Part shown: piece after piece, positions 1 through 5,797 of the stretch | How positions within the stretch are numbered: position 1 is the first letter of the stretch | Layout of the letters: every line of letters starts with the position of its first letter | NCBI GenBank assembly: GCA_021824855.1 | Contig: JAKAJX010000293.1 | Span: 1-7,716, forward strand | Reading direction: 5' to 3' | Origin: Bacteroidota bacterium | GTDB lineage: Bacteria; Bacteroidota; Bacteroidia; Chitinophagales; Chitinophagaceae | DNA length: 7,716 nt | Translations under genes and position numbers: made by a program | The notes under the pieces: generated by a model | The model's input: the letters and a program-made list of their open reading frames with translations, nothing else | Told to the model about the DNA's origin: nothing | The model's database searches: none

Positions 1-831
1 CATAAAGTGTTAGCAGAAAATAATATCAATGTAATTATTGCAGACTTAAGAGATTTACATACGGTAAAAGAGATTGTTGCAAAGAATAATGCTATTAAAC
101 TAATACATATAGAAACGCCCGCTAATCCAACCATTCAATGTGTGGATATAGAAGCTGTAACAAATATTGCCAAAGAAAAAAATATTTTAGTAAGTGTAGA
201 TAATACTTTTGCAACACCTTATTTGCAACAGCCATTTAAATATAATGTAGATTTTGTTTTTCATTCTACTACTAAATTTTTAAACGGGCATGGCACTGCT
301 ATTGGCGGTGTATTATTAGGAAAGGATATTGAATTAATGAATACCAAAGTTTGGAAATGGCATGTATTATTGGGTGGCAATAGCAATCCGTTCGATGCAT
401 TTTTATTAAGCAATGGCTTAAAAACATTGGAACTTAGAATGCAACGCCACTGCAGCAATGCAGCAATTGTTGCTAATTATTTAGCACAACATCCGGCGGT
501 TGAAAAAGTAAATTATACCGGTTTAACTTCTCATCCCGATTATGCCATCTCAAAAAAACAAATGAAACATCCCGGTGCTGTTATGAGTTTTGAATTAAAA
601 GGCGGATTGGACTCAGGAAAAAAATTCATCAACAAATTACAAATGTGTGTTCGTGCCATTTCTTTAGGCACTGTAGATACCTTAATTTCTCATCCGGCAA
701 GTATGAGCCATAAAGGTGTAAGTAAAGAAGAAAGAGAAAAATTTGGCATTACCGATGGCTTAATTCGTTTAAGCGTTGGCATAGAAAATATAGAAGATAT
801 CATTACCGATTTTGAACAAGCATTGCAATAA
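1..831 (+). CDS. PLP-dependent trans-sulfuration enzyme (cystathionine gamma-synthase / methionine gamma-lyase family), 5' truncated
   Basis: The reading frame is open to the left edge, leaving 276 residues of a family that is usually 380-400 long, so roughly 110-120 N-terminal residues lie outside the window. Visible signatures, numbered in the fragment: the ETPANPT segment (38-44), the cofactor-binding Asp in VDNTFATP (D67), and the Schiff-base lysine K92 in HSTTKFLNGHG, which marks the Cys/Met-metabolism PLP family. Near the C-terminus are SLGTVDTLISHPASMSH and GITDGLIRLSVGIE, the latter with the arginine that binds the substrate carboxylate. These cytosolic enzymes act on cystathionine, O-acyl-homoserine or methionine. 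The GHGTAIGG and HPASMSH segments resemble methionine gamma-lyase and gamma-synthase sequences equally, and the substrate-specificity residues near the N-terminus are missing, so the exact reaction is undecided. The GTG at position 7 is not a credible start. A GNAT gene follows 51 bases downstream on the same strand with no terminator between. Confidence 0.93.
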   Translation, partial: HKVLAENNINVIIADLRDLHTVKEIVAKNNAIKLIHIETPANPTIQCVDIEAVTNIAKEKNILVSVDNTFATPYLQQPFKYNVDFVFHSTTKFLNGHGTAIGGVLLGKDIELMNTKVWKWHVLLGGNSNPFDAFLLSNGLKTLELRMQRHCSNAAIVANYLAQHPAVEKVNYTGLTSHPDYAISKKQMKHPGAVMSFELKGGLDSGKKFINKLQMCVRAISLGTVDTLISHPASMSHKGVSKEEREKFGITDGLIRLSVGIENIEDIITDFEQALQ

Positions 832-882
832 AATTTGTTGCCTTGCTTTCTTATACTTTTCGTAATTCCATTCAAAAAAAAT

Positions 883-1332
883 ATGAATATAATTATTAGA
901 CCGGCAAAAATAAATGACTGTACCCGTTTATTAGAACTCATAAAAGAATTAGCACTATACGAAAAAGCTCCACACGAAGTTACTGTTGATATAGAACATT
1001 TTAAAGAAAGTGGTTTTGGTAACAACCCGGTATGGTGGGCTTTTGTAGCCGAAGTGAATGGCAACGTAGAAGGATTTGCGTTGTATTACATAAGATACAG
1101 TACATGGAAAGGGCAATGCTTGTATTTAGAAGATATTTTAGTAACAGAAAAAATGCGTGGAAATGGCTTAGGCAAACTTTTATTTGAAAAAGTTATTGAA
1201 GAAACCAAAGCCAGAAACTTTAAAAGAATGGTTTGGCAGGTATTAGATTGGAACACTCCTGCCATTAATTTTTATAAAAAATATAATGCCACTTTAGATC
1301 CAGAATGGATGAATGGAATACTGGACTTCTAA
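883..1332 (+). CDS. GNAT family N-acetyltransferase, diamine/thialysine acetyltransferase-like
   Basis: This 149-residue protein is a single GNAT domain transferring acetyl from acetyl-CoA to an amine. The N-terminus IIRPAKINDC (3-13) is the usual beta-1/alpha-1 opening. Motif A follows in LYLEDILVTEKMRGNGLGKLL (about 80-100), with the R-G-N-G-L-G pyrophosphate loop at 92-97. The segment WQVLDWNTPAINFYKK (118-133) contains Y131, the position of the general acid in this family. The LYLEDILV and WQVLDWN blocks, plus the overall length, match the spermidine/spermine and thialysine acetyltransferase branch, so a small polyamine or amino-acid-like amine is the probable substrate; the true one cannot be read from sequence. 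ATG at 883 is chosen because it opens the domain directly and follows an A-rich stretch; an upstream in-frame TTG at 835 would add a hydrophobic tail with no family match. It is convergent with fabD and probably cotranscribed with the preceding PLP enzyme. Confidence 0.88.
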   Translation: MNIIIRPAKINDCTRLLELIKELALYEKAPHEVTVDIEHFKESGFGNNPVWWAFVAEVNGNVEGFALYYIRYSTWKGQCLYLEDILVTEKMRGNGLGKLLFEKVIEETKARNFKRMVWQVLDWNTPAINFYKKYNATLDPEWMNGILDF

Positions 1333-1383
1333 TATAGAAGTAGTAGGTAATTACTTATTGAAAATAGTTTTATGATATAGCAA

Positions 1384-2277
1384 TTAATTCACTCCATCAA
1401 CAACTGCTTCTTTAAAAATTTTCTGTACTAACCCTTGTAAAACTTTTCCCGGACCAACTTCTGTAAAATGTGCAGCACCATCGGCTTGCATGGCTTGAAC
1501 AGTCTGCGTCCAACGCACTGCACCGGTTAACTGATTAATTAAATTATTTTTTATATCGGCAGCATTTGACACTGCTTTTGCTACTACATTTTGGTATATA
1601 GGGCAAGAAGGCGAATGAAAAGTGGCAGCCTCAATAGCAGCAGCCAATTCTTCCTTAGCAGATAGCATTAGTGGCGAATGAAATGCTCCGCCAACAGGTA
1701 ATACCAAAGCACGTTTTGCACCGGCAGCCTTCATTCTTTGGCAAGCAATATCAATTCCTTTTATTGAACCGCTAATTACTAACTGCCCCGGACAATTATA
1801 ATTTGCAGGCACAACAACTTCACCTGTTTCTTGCATAATAGCCGTACAAATTTCTTCCACTTTATCATCTGCTAAAGCCAATACAGCCGCCATTGTTGAA
1901 GGATGTAATGCACATGCTTTTTGCATTGCATTGGCACGTATACTTACCAATTGCAAGGCATTTTTAAACGGTAAAACATTATTAGCAACCAAGGCAGAAA
2001 ACTCTCCAAGTGAGTGACCTGCAACCATATCGGGTATTTGTGTTACTAATACTTTAAACGCAATAACCGAATGTAAAAAAATGGCAGGCTGTGTAACATT
2101 AGTTTGTTTTAACTCCTCTTCAGTTCCTTCAAACATAATATCACTAATTCTAAAACCCATTATTTCATTGGCCTCTTCAAAAAGTTCTTTTGCATGATGA
2201 TTTGTTTCGTATAAAATTTTTCCCATTCCACTGTATTGTGCTCCTTGCCCGGGAAAAATAAATGCATGTTTACTCAT
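1384..2277 (-). CDS. fabD: Malonyl-CoA:ACP transacylase
   Basis: FabD moves malonyl from CoA to acyl carrier protein, supplying extender units for type II fatty-acid synthesis in the cytosol. The protein is 297 residues, close to the usual 300-310. The N-terminal FPGQGAQYSGMG (8-19) supplies the oxyanion-hole Gln (Q11). The nucleophile elbow GHSLGEFSAL puts the catalytic Ser at S89, with Phe93 where Tyr is more usual. R114 in SIRANAMQ binds the malonyl carboxylate. ANYNCPGQLVISG (158-170) is conserved. GGAFHSPLM places the catalytic His at H200. VGPGKVLQGL near the C-terminus is typical. The start ATG at 2277 begins MSKHAFIFPGQG, as expected. The gene stands alone rather than in a fab cluster: folE lies upstream behind a terminator, and a GNAT gene converges on it 51 bases downstream. 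All key residues are present. Confidence 0.97.
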   Translation of the reverse strand: MSKHAFIFPGQGAQYSGMGKILYETNHHAKELFEEANEIMGFRISDIMFEGTEEELKQTNVTQPAIFLHSVIAFKVLVTQIPDMVAGHSLGEFSALVANNVLPFKNALQLVSIRANAMQKACALHPSTMAAVLALADDKVEEICTAIMQETGEVVVPANYNCPGQLVISGSIKGIDIACQRMKAAGAKRALVLPVGGAFHSPLMLSAKEELAAAIEAATFHSPSCPIYQNVVAKAVSNAADIKNNLINQLTGAVRWTQTVQAMQADGAAHFTEVGPGKVLQGLVQKIFKEAVVDGVN

Positions 2278-2298
2278 ATTAAAATTTTAATAACAACT

Positions 2299-2326
2299 CA
2301 AAAATAAAAGAAAACCCGATAACAAA
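2299..2326 (-). promoter_or_regulatory. Candidate fabD promoter overlapping the folE terminator
   Basis: Read on the minus strand, TATTTTTG (2306 to 2299) matches the Bacteroidota -7 box TAnnTTTG, and a TTTG lies 16 bases upstream (2326 to 2323). The spacing is slightly short of the usual 17-23. The implied start of transcription is near 2292, giving a leader of only about 15 bases before the fabD ATG. Because the -7 box lies in the terminator's T-rich tail, this match could be a by-product of that tail, so confidence is low. Confidence 0.35.
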
Positions 2327-2344
2327 AAATGTTACCGGGTTTTC
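2301..2344 (-). terminator. Intrinsic terminator of folE
   Basis: The arms 2310-2323 and 2331-2344 form a 14-bp stem around a 7-base loop. The only imperfection (2319/2335) is a G-U wobble in the minus-strand RNA but an A-C mismatch in the plus-strand RNA, so the hairpin is tuned to the minus strand. Four Us and then a U-rich run (2309 down to 2301) follow the stem in that direction. It sits 20 bases past the folE stop codon and before fabD. Confidence 0.85.
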
Positions 2345-2363
2345 TGTATAATAGCATTCAATT

Positions 2364-3083
2364 TTAAAATTCAGTTTTCATTTCTATTAATCGAAGAAAT
2401 TCATTCTTCGTTGCATCGTCTTTAAACTTACCACCATAAAATGCAGTAATGGTGCTGGATGTATCGTCTTCAACTCCACGGCTTGCAACACATAAATGTT
2501 TAGCATCAATTAACACAGCAACATCTTCTGTACCTAAAACAGCTTGCAACTCTTTACCTATTTGCATAGTCATTCGTTCTTGAACCTGCGGACGTTTGGC
2601 ATAATATTCAACCAATCTGTTTAATTTGCTTAATCCAATCACTTTACCATTACTAATATATGCCAAATGAGCTTTACCAATAATTGGTACAAAATGATGT
2701 TCGCAGTTACTATAAAATGAAATATTTTTTTCTACCAACATTTCATTGTACTTATATTTATTATCGAACAATGCTACATTGGGTTTATTAGCAGGATTAA
2801 TACCGCTAAATATTTCTTTGATATACATTTTTGCAACACGACGTGGAGTACCTTTTAAACTGTCATCATTTAAATCTAATCCCATTATTTCCATAATGGA
2901 TGTAAAATGTTTTTCTATTGCATTAATTTTCTCTTCATCACTTATATCAAAAGCATCTTCCCGTAACGGTGTATCCACTGATGTACTCAGATGATTATCG
3001 CCCATTTCATCTATTAAAATATCGCTTAACTCAATTTTATCGCCATTAAGCCGGATATTCAACAAAGTTTCTTTCTGTTTCAT
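2364..3083 (-). CDS. folE: GTP cyclohydrolase I
   Basis: FolE converts GTP to 7,8-dihydroneopterin triphosphate, the entry step to folate, biopterin and queuosine-type deazapurines. The zinc ligands are visible as C127 and H130 in NCEHHFVP and C198 in KHLCVASRG. H129 and H196 fall at the catalytic/substrate positions, and GLSKLNRLVEYYAKRPQVQER (about 150-170) is the family core. It is an intact type IA enzyme. With the first ATG (3083) it has 239 residues and overlaps the upstream PTPS gene by 38 bases. An in-frame ATG at 3005 (M27, before GDNHLSTS) would give 213 residues and remove the overlap. The longer form is kept because the ELSDILIDEMGDNHL stretch looks like natural family N-terminus, but the start is uncertain. 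The FolE product is the substrate of the overlapping upstream gene, so the pair is probably coexpressed and translationally coupled. A strong terminator follows. Confidence 0.96.
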   Translation of the reverse strand: MKQKETLLNIRLNGDKIELSDILIDEMGDNHLSTSVDTPLREDAFDISDEEKINAIEKHFTSIMEIMGLDLNDDSLKGTPRRVAKMYIKEIFSGINPANKPNVALFDNKYKYNEMLVEKNISFYSNCEHHFVPIIGKAHLAYISNGKVIGLSKLNRLVEYYAKRPQVQERMTMQIGKELQAVLGTEDVAVLIDAKHLCVASRGVEDDTSSTITAFYGGKFKDDATKNEFLRLIEMKTEF

Positions 3084-3456
3084 ACAATAATATTTTTAAT
3101 TCTAAATCCGTATCCAACTTGGGTTTTAGCAAGTTGTATATAACAATTGCAATATTTTCTGCTGTTGGATTAATTTGTTTAAATTCTGCTACATCTAAAT
3201 TCAAATTTTTATGGTCGAATTTTTTAATAACCTCTGTTTGAATTAAATCGCTTAAAATTTTGGTGTCTAACACATAACCTGTGTCTTGGTTCGGTATACC
3301 TATAACTTTTACAATTATTTCATAATTATGACCATGATAATTAGGATTATTACATAATCCAAAAACACGCTTATTCTCCTGATCATCCCATTGAGAATTA
3401 TGCAACCGATGTGCTGCACAAAAATGTTCTTTTCTATAAATGGCCACTTTACTCAT
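3046..3456 (-). CDS. 6-pyruvoyl-tetrahydropterin synthase / QueD family protein, CX5HGH (PTPS-II-like) type
   Basis: This 136-residue protein has the T-fold of the PTPS/QueD family (COG0720), which acts on 7,8-dihydroneopterin triphosphate, the FolE product. Zinc ligands are H16 (FCAAHRLH), H41 and H43 (NYHGHNYE). The catalytic Cys is C35, with D81-H82 in KKFDHKNLN as the probable remaining catalytic pair. PTAENIA (97-103) and E126 in YETERNF are the pterin-binding positions. The spacing is C-x5-HGH, as in animal 6-pyruvoyl-tetrahydropterin synthase (CNNPN-x-HGHNY), whereas typical queuosine QueD has C-x3-HGH. Known subfamily signatures therefore favour 6-pyruvoyl-tetrahydropterin chemistry, but Bacteroidota copies are commonly labelled QueD and activity cannot be settled from one motif; no gene symbol is given. 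The last 38 bases overlap folE. The start ATG at 3456 gives the expected short N-terminus. A 353-base gene-free gap precedes it. Confidence 0.92.
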   Translation of the reverse strand: MSKVAIYRKEHFCAAHRLHNSQWDDQENKRVFGLCNNPNYHGHNYEIIVKVIGIPNQDTGYVLDTKILSDLIQTEVIKKFDHKNLNLDVAEFKQINPTAENIAIVIYNLLKPKLDTDLELKILLYETERNFVEYPA

Positions 3457-3809
3457 TAAAAATTATATTACTTTTTTTGTACACCTTTAGGCATAAATTA
3501 ATTGTGCCATTGAAAATTTAGTTTTGTTATTAATTGCAATACAGTGTCAGAAGTGTGCTGACCATGTTATAGCAATATGAGAGCCATTATTGATAATAAT
3601 TTAGAATTTATATTATTACAAATAGATGCCAAAACTACATTTTTAACCGAAAAAACTTTCTTTTGTTCAATTATTGGTATTTTTTTCCCAAAAACATAAA
3701 CTTAGCTTGATTTGACTATTGAGCTCATTTTAGTAGTTACTTTAAAACTAAAAAATCCCAAATAAAAATTTATTCGGGATTTTATTGGGAATGAGTTAAT
3801 TAAGTTAAA
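3457..3809. other. Gene-free gap between rpsP and the PTPS-like gene
   Basis: These 353 bases hold the rpsP terminator at the right end (3741-3783). At the left end is an imperfect 19-bp palindrome (3490-3508; GGCA...TGCC arms with two mismatched pairs), 34 bases before the PTPS start codon. A weak minus-strand -7-like box, TAAATTTT (3520 to 3513), has an ATTG 16 bases upstream (3540 to 3537); it is the best promoter candidate for the PTPS-folE pair but is poor. A 40-codon plus-strand frame at 3577-3699 shows no recognisable protein. I see no riboswitch, tRNA or small-RNA signature in the remainder. Confidence 0.6.
3741..3783 (-). terminator. Intrinsic terminator of rpsP
   Basis: The arms 3752-3766 and 3769-3783 can form a 15-bp stem with a central CCC/GGG core; the innermost pairs probably open to make a usable loop. 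The sole irregularity (3760/3775) is a G-U wobble in the minus-strand RNA and an A-C mismatch on the plus strand. A U-rich run follows on the minus strand (3751 down to 3741). It lies 27 bases after the rpsP stop codon and separates rpsP from the pterin genes. Confidence 0.85.
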
Positions 3810-4256
3810 CTAAGCTTCGCTAGAACTTGGAGCATCTCCATCAACTTTTTTAACAGCCGGTTTATATTCGCGGCGTTGACGTTGTTGATTACGATGCGTA
3901 TCGCTGCGGCGTTTAATTTGGGCTTCATGTTCATCATGCCACTGCTGAAATTTTACCATTGCAGCAGCTTCATCGAACAATCCTAATTTTACACCACGCA
4001 ATAGATGCTTTAAAAACAACACTCCCTTGAAAGAGAGAATACGACGAACTGTATCGGTGGGTTGAGCACCTTTATGCAACCAATCTAAGGCTTTTTGACG
4101 GTCTAATTGAACAGTTGCGGGTACAGTTAATGGATTGTAAGTTCCGATTTTTTGAATAAACTTACCATCTCTTGGTGCACGGGCATCGGCCACTACTATA
4201 AAATAGAATGGGCGTTTTTTGCTTCCGTGTCTTTGCAATCTCATTTTTACTGCCAT
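3810..4256 (-). CDS. rpsP: 30S ribosomal protein S16 with C-terminal extension
   Basis: S16 is a small-subunit protein that binds 16S rRNA and helps 30S assembly. The N-terminal 80 or so residues are the S16 core: AVKMRLQRHGSKKRPFYFIV, then VADARAPRDGKFIQKIGTYNP (about 22-42), and a WLHKGAQPTDTVRRIL segment that closes the domain. At 148 residues it is far longer than the roughly 80-residue E. coli protein. The extra segment runs from about 85 to 148, rich in Lys, Arg, Gln and His, ending in a Ser/acidic tail; such tails are usual in Bacteroidota S16. The ATG at 4256 starts MAVKMRLQRHG as in the family. It lies 129 bases downstream of ffh, keeping the common ffh-rpsP order, but a terminator follows instead of rimM and trmD. 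A good promoter match precedes it, so it is probably transcribed both on its own and by read-through from ffh. Confidence 0.97.
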   Translation of the reverse strand: MAVKMRLQRHGSKKRPFYFIVVADARAPRDGKFIQKIGTYNPLTVPATVQLDRQKALDWLHKGAQPTDTVRRILSFKGVLFLKHLLRGVKLGLFDEAAAMVKFQQWHDEHEAQIKRRSDTHRNQQRQRREYKPAVKKVDGDAPSSSEA

Positions 4257-4304
4257 GTTAAATAGAAATTTAAAGGCGTTAAGAAATAGGGTTTCTAAGT
4301 TAAT

Positions 4305-4343
4305 TGGACGGCGAAATTAATAAACGAATTTATACCTACCAAG
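4305..4343 (-). promoter_or_regulatory. Candidate rpsP promoter
   Basis: On the minus strand, CTTG (4343 to 4340) lies 20 bases upstream of TAATTTCG (4319 to 4312), each one base off the Bacteroidota consensus TTTG and TAnnTTTG. The expected transcription start is near 4305, giving a leader of about 50 bases before the rpsP ATG. I saw no intrinsic terminator between ffh and rpsP, so read-through is also possible. Confidence 0.55.
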
Positions 4344-4385
4344 TTTTGCATTTTAAATTCTGCTTTTTATAAAAATTTAACATGA

Positions 4386-5711
4386 TTAGTTTCTCATGCC
4401 TCTCATTCCCGGAAACCCACCCGTTGGCATTTTATTCATCATGCTCATCATTTTTTTCATTTGCTCAAATTGTTTCATAAATGCATTTACTTCACTCAAA
4501 TCTTTTCCGCAACCTTTTGCAATTCTCAGTTTTCTGCCTTGATTAATTAAATCGGGGTTTGACCTTTCGGATGGAGTCATTGATTGTATAATGGCCTCAA
4601 TTCCTTTAAAAGCATCATCATTAATATCTACATCTTTAATAGCCTTACCTACACCGGGAATCATACCCATTAAATCTTTTAGATTGCCCATTTTTTTAAT
4701 TTGCTGTAATTGCTCTAAAAAATCTTGAAAGTCGAATTGATTTTTTTTAATTTTCTTTTCTAATTTTTTAGCTTGTTCTTCATCAAATTGTGCCTGTGCT
4801 TTTTCTACTAATGAAGCAATATCGCCCATTCCTAAAATTCGTTGAGCCATTCGATCGGGATAAAATACATCGAGTGTATCCATCTTTTCTCCACTGCTCA
4901 TAAATTTAATAGGCTTATTTACAGTGTATTTTATAGATAATGCAGCTCCGCCACGTGTATCTCCATCTAATTTTGTTAATACTACGCCTGTAAAATTCAA
5001 TCGGTCGTTAAATGCTTTTGCTGTATTCACGGCATCTTGACCGGTCATAGCATCTACTACAAATAATATTTCGGTAGGATTAACTGCTGCTTTAATATTG
5101 GCAACTTCCGCCATCATTATCTCATCAATCGCCAATCGTCCGGCAGTATCTATTATTACTACATTTTTGTTGGTTGCTTTTGCTTCTTTTATAGCATTCT
5201 CTACAATTGATACCGCATCTTTTGTATCGGGTTCTTTATAAATACTTACACCTATTTGGTTGGCTAAAACAGTTAATTGTTCAATAGCTGCAGGGCGATA
5301 AATATCGGCAGCAACCACCAAAGGAGATTTTTTTTGTGCTTTAAGATAAGTTGCCAATTTTCCGGTAAAAGTTGTTTTACCACTACCTTGCAAACCTGCC
5401 ACTAAAATAATTGCCGGATTGCCATTAATATTAAATTCGGAAGCTGTGCCACCCATTAATTCGGTTAATTCATCTTGTACTATTTTTACCATTAATTGAC
5501 CCGGGCTAATGGCATTGAGTACCTTTTCTCCAATTGCCTTTTCTTTTACTTTATCGGTAAATTCTTTGGCAATTTTAAAGTTTACATCGGCATCTATTAA
5601 TGCTCTGCGAATATCTTTTACTGTATTAGCAATATTTAAATCGTTAATACGTGCTTGACCTTTAAGGTTTTTAAATGCAGATTCTAACTTTTCGCTAAGT
5701 GAATTAAACAT
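4386..5711 (-). CDS. ffh: Signal recognition particle GTPase
   Basis: Ffh binds hydrophobic signal sequences on nascent chains and the SRP RNA, and delivers ribosomes to FtsY at the membrane. The 441-residue protein has the standard order: a helical N domain (1 to about 95, with the DIRRALIDADVN motif at 33-44), a GTPase G domain and a methionine-rich M domain. G-domain motifs are the P-loop GLQGSGKTT (106-114), DIYRPAA (136-142), DTAGR (188-192), the G4 motif TKLDGD (246-251) and the following TRGGAALS. The M domain (from about 296) contains LEQLQQIKKMG and IPGVGK, and ends in a Met-dense stretch that forms the signal-peptide groove. ATG at 5711 is chosen because MFNSLSEKLESAF is the family N-terminus; an upstream in-frame TTG at 5726 would add five unconserved residues. 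It lies between rpoD and rpsP on one strand and has its own promoter-like box and leader hairpin. Confidence 0.97.
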   Translation of the reverse strand: MFNSLSEKLESAFKNLKGQARINDLNIANTVKDIRRALIDADVNFKIAKEFTDKVKEKAIGEKVLNAISPGQLMVKIVQDELTELMGGTASEFNINGNPAIILVAGLQGSGKTTFTGKLATYLKAQKKSPLVVAADIYRPAAIEQLTVLANQIGVSIYKEPDTKDAVSIVENAIKEAKATNKNVVIIDTAGRLAIDEIMMAEVANIKAAVNPTEILFVVDAMTGQDAVNTAKAFNDRLNFTGVVLTKLDGDTRGGAALSIKYTVNKPIKFMSSGEKMDTLDVFYPDRMAQRILGMGDIASLVEKAQAQFDEEQAKKLEKKIKKNQFDFQDFLEQLQQIKKMGNLKDLMGMIPGVGKAIKDVDINDDAFKGIEAIIQSMTPSERSNPDLINQGRKLRIAKGCGKDLSEVNAFMKQFEQMKKMMSMMNKMPTGGFPGMRGMRN

Positions 5712-5740
5712 ATTTTGTTTTTTCAATCATTACAAATAAA

Positions 5741-5763
5741 AAAGTGAACAATAGGTTCACTTT
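5741..5763 (-). terminator. Terminator-like hairpin between rpoD and ffh
   Basis: The arms 5741-5749 and 5755-5763 form a perfect 9-bp stem (AAAGTGAAC with its complement) around a 5-base loop. On the minus strand the stem ends in UUU and is followed by UUU-A-UUU, as expected for an intrinsic terminator of rpoD, whose stop codon is 34 bases upstream. It lies downstream of the predicted ffh -7 box, so it would also be present near the 5' end of an ffh transcript, 29 bases before its ATG. Confidence 0.8.
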
Positions 5764-5774
5764 AAACTGAGCTG

Positions 5775-5782
5775 CAAATATA
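5775..5782 (-). promoter_or_regulatory. Candidate ffh promoter -7 box
   Basis: The minus strand reads TATATTTG followed by CAGC, an exact match to the Bacteroidota -7 consensus TAnnTTTG. It begins 15 bases past the rpoD stop codon. No good TTTG is present about 19 bases upstream (2 of 4 bases match), so only half of the promoter is well supported. Transcription would start near 5770 and pass straight into the 5741-5763 hairpin. Confidence 0.5.
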
Positions 5783-5797
5783 GTGTGTGTAAATTTT

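Noticed and set aside
690..1064. Open frames opposite or out of frame with strong genes (261-458 minus, 690-1064 minus, 2746-2994 plus, 6862-7212 minus, 7338-7526 minus)
   Set aside because: Each lies over a gene with clear family motifs or a well-supported frame and encodes low-complexity, unrecognisable protein.
3577..3699. 40-codon plus-strand frame from ATG 3577 to TAA 3699 in the rpsP-PTPS gap
   Set aside because: No recognisable protein, no promoter match or ribosome-binding site, and a length that AT-rich DNA with long T and A runs yields by chance.
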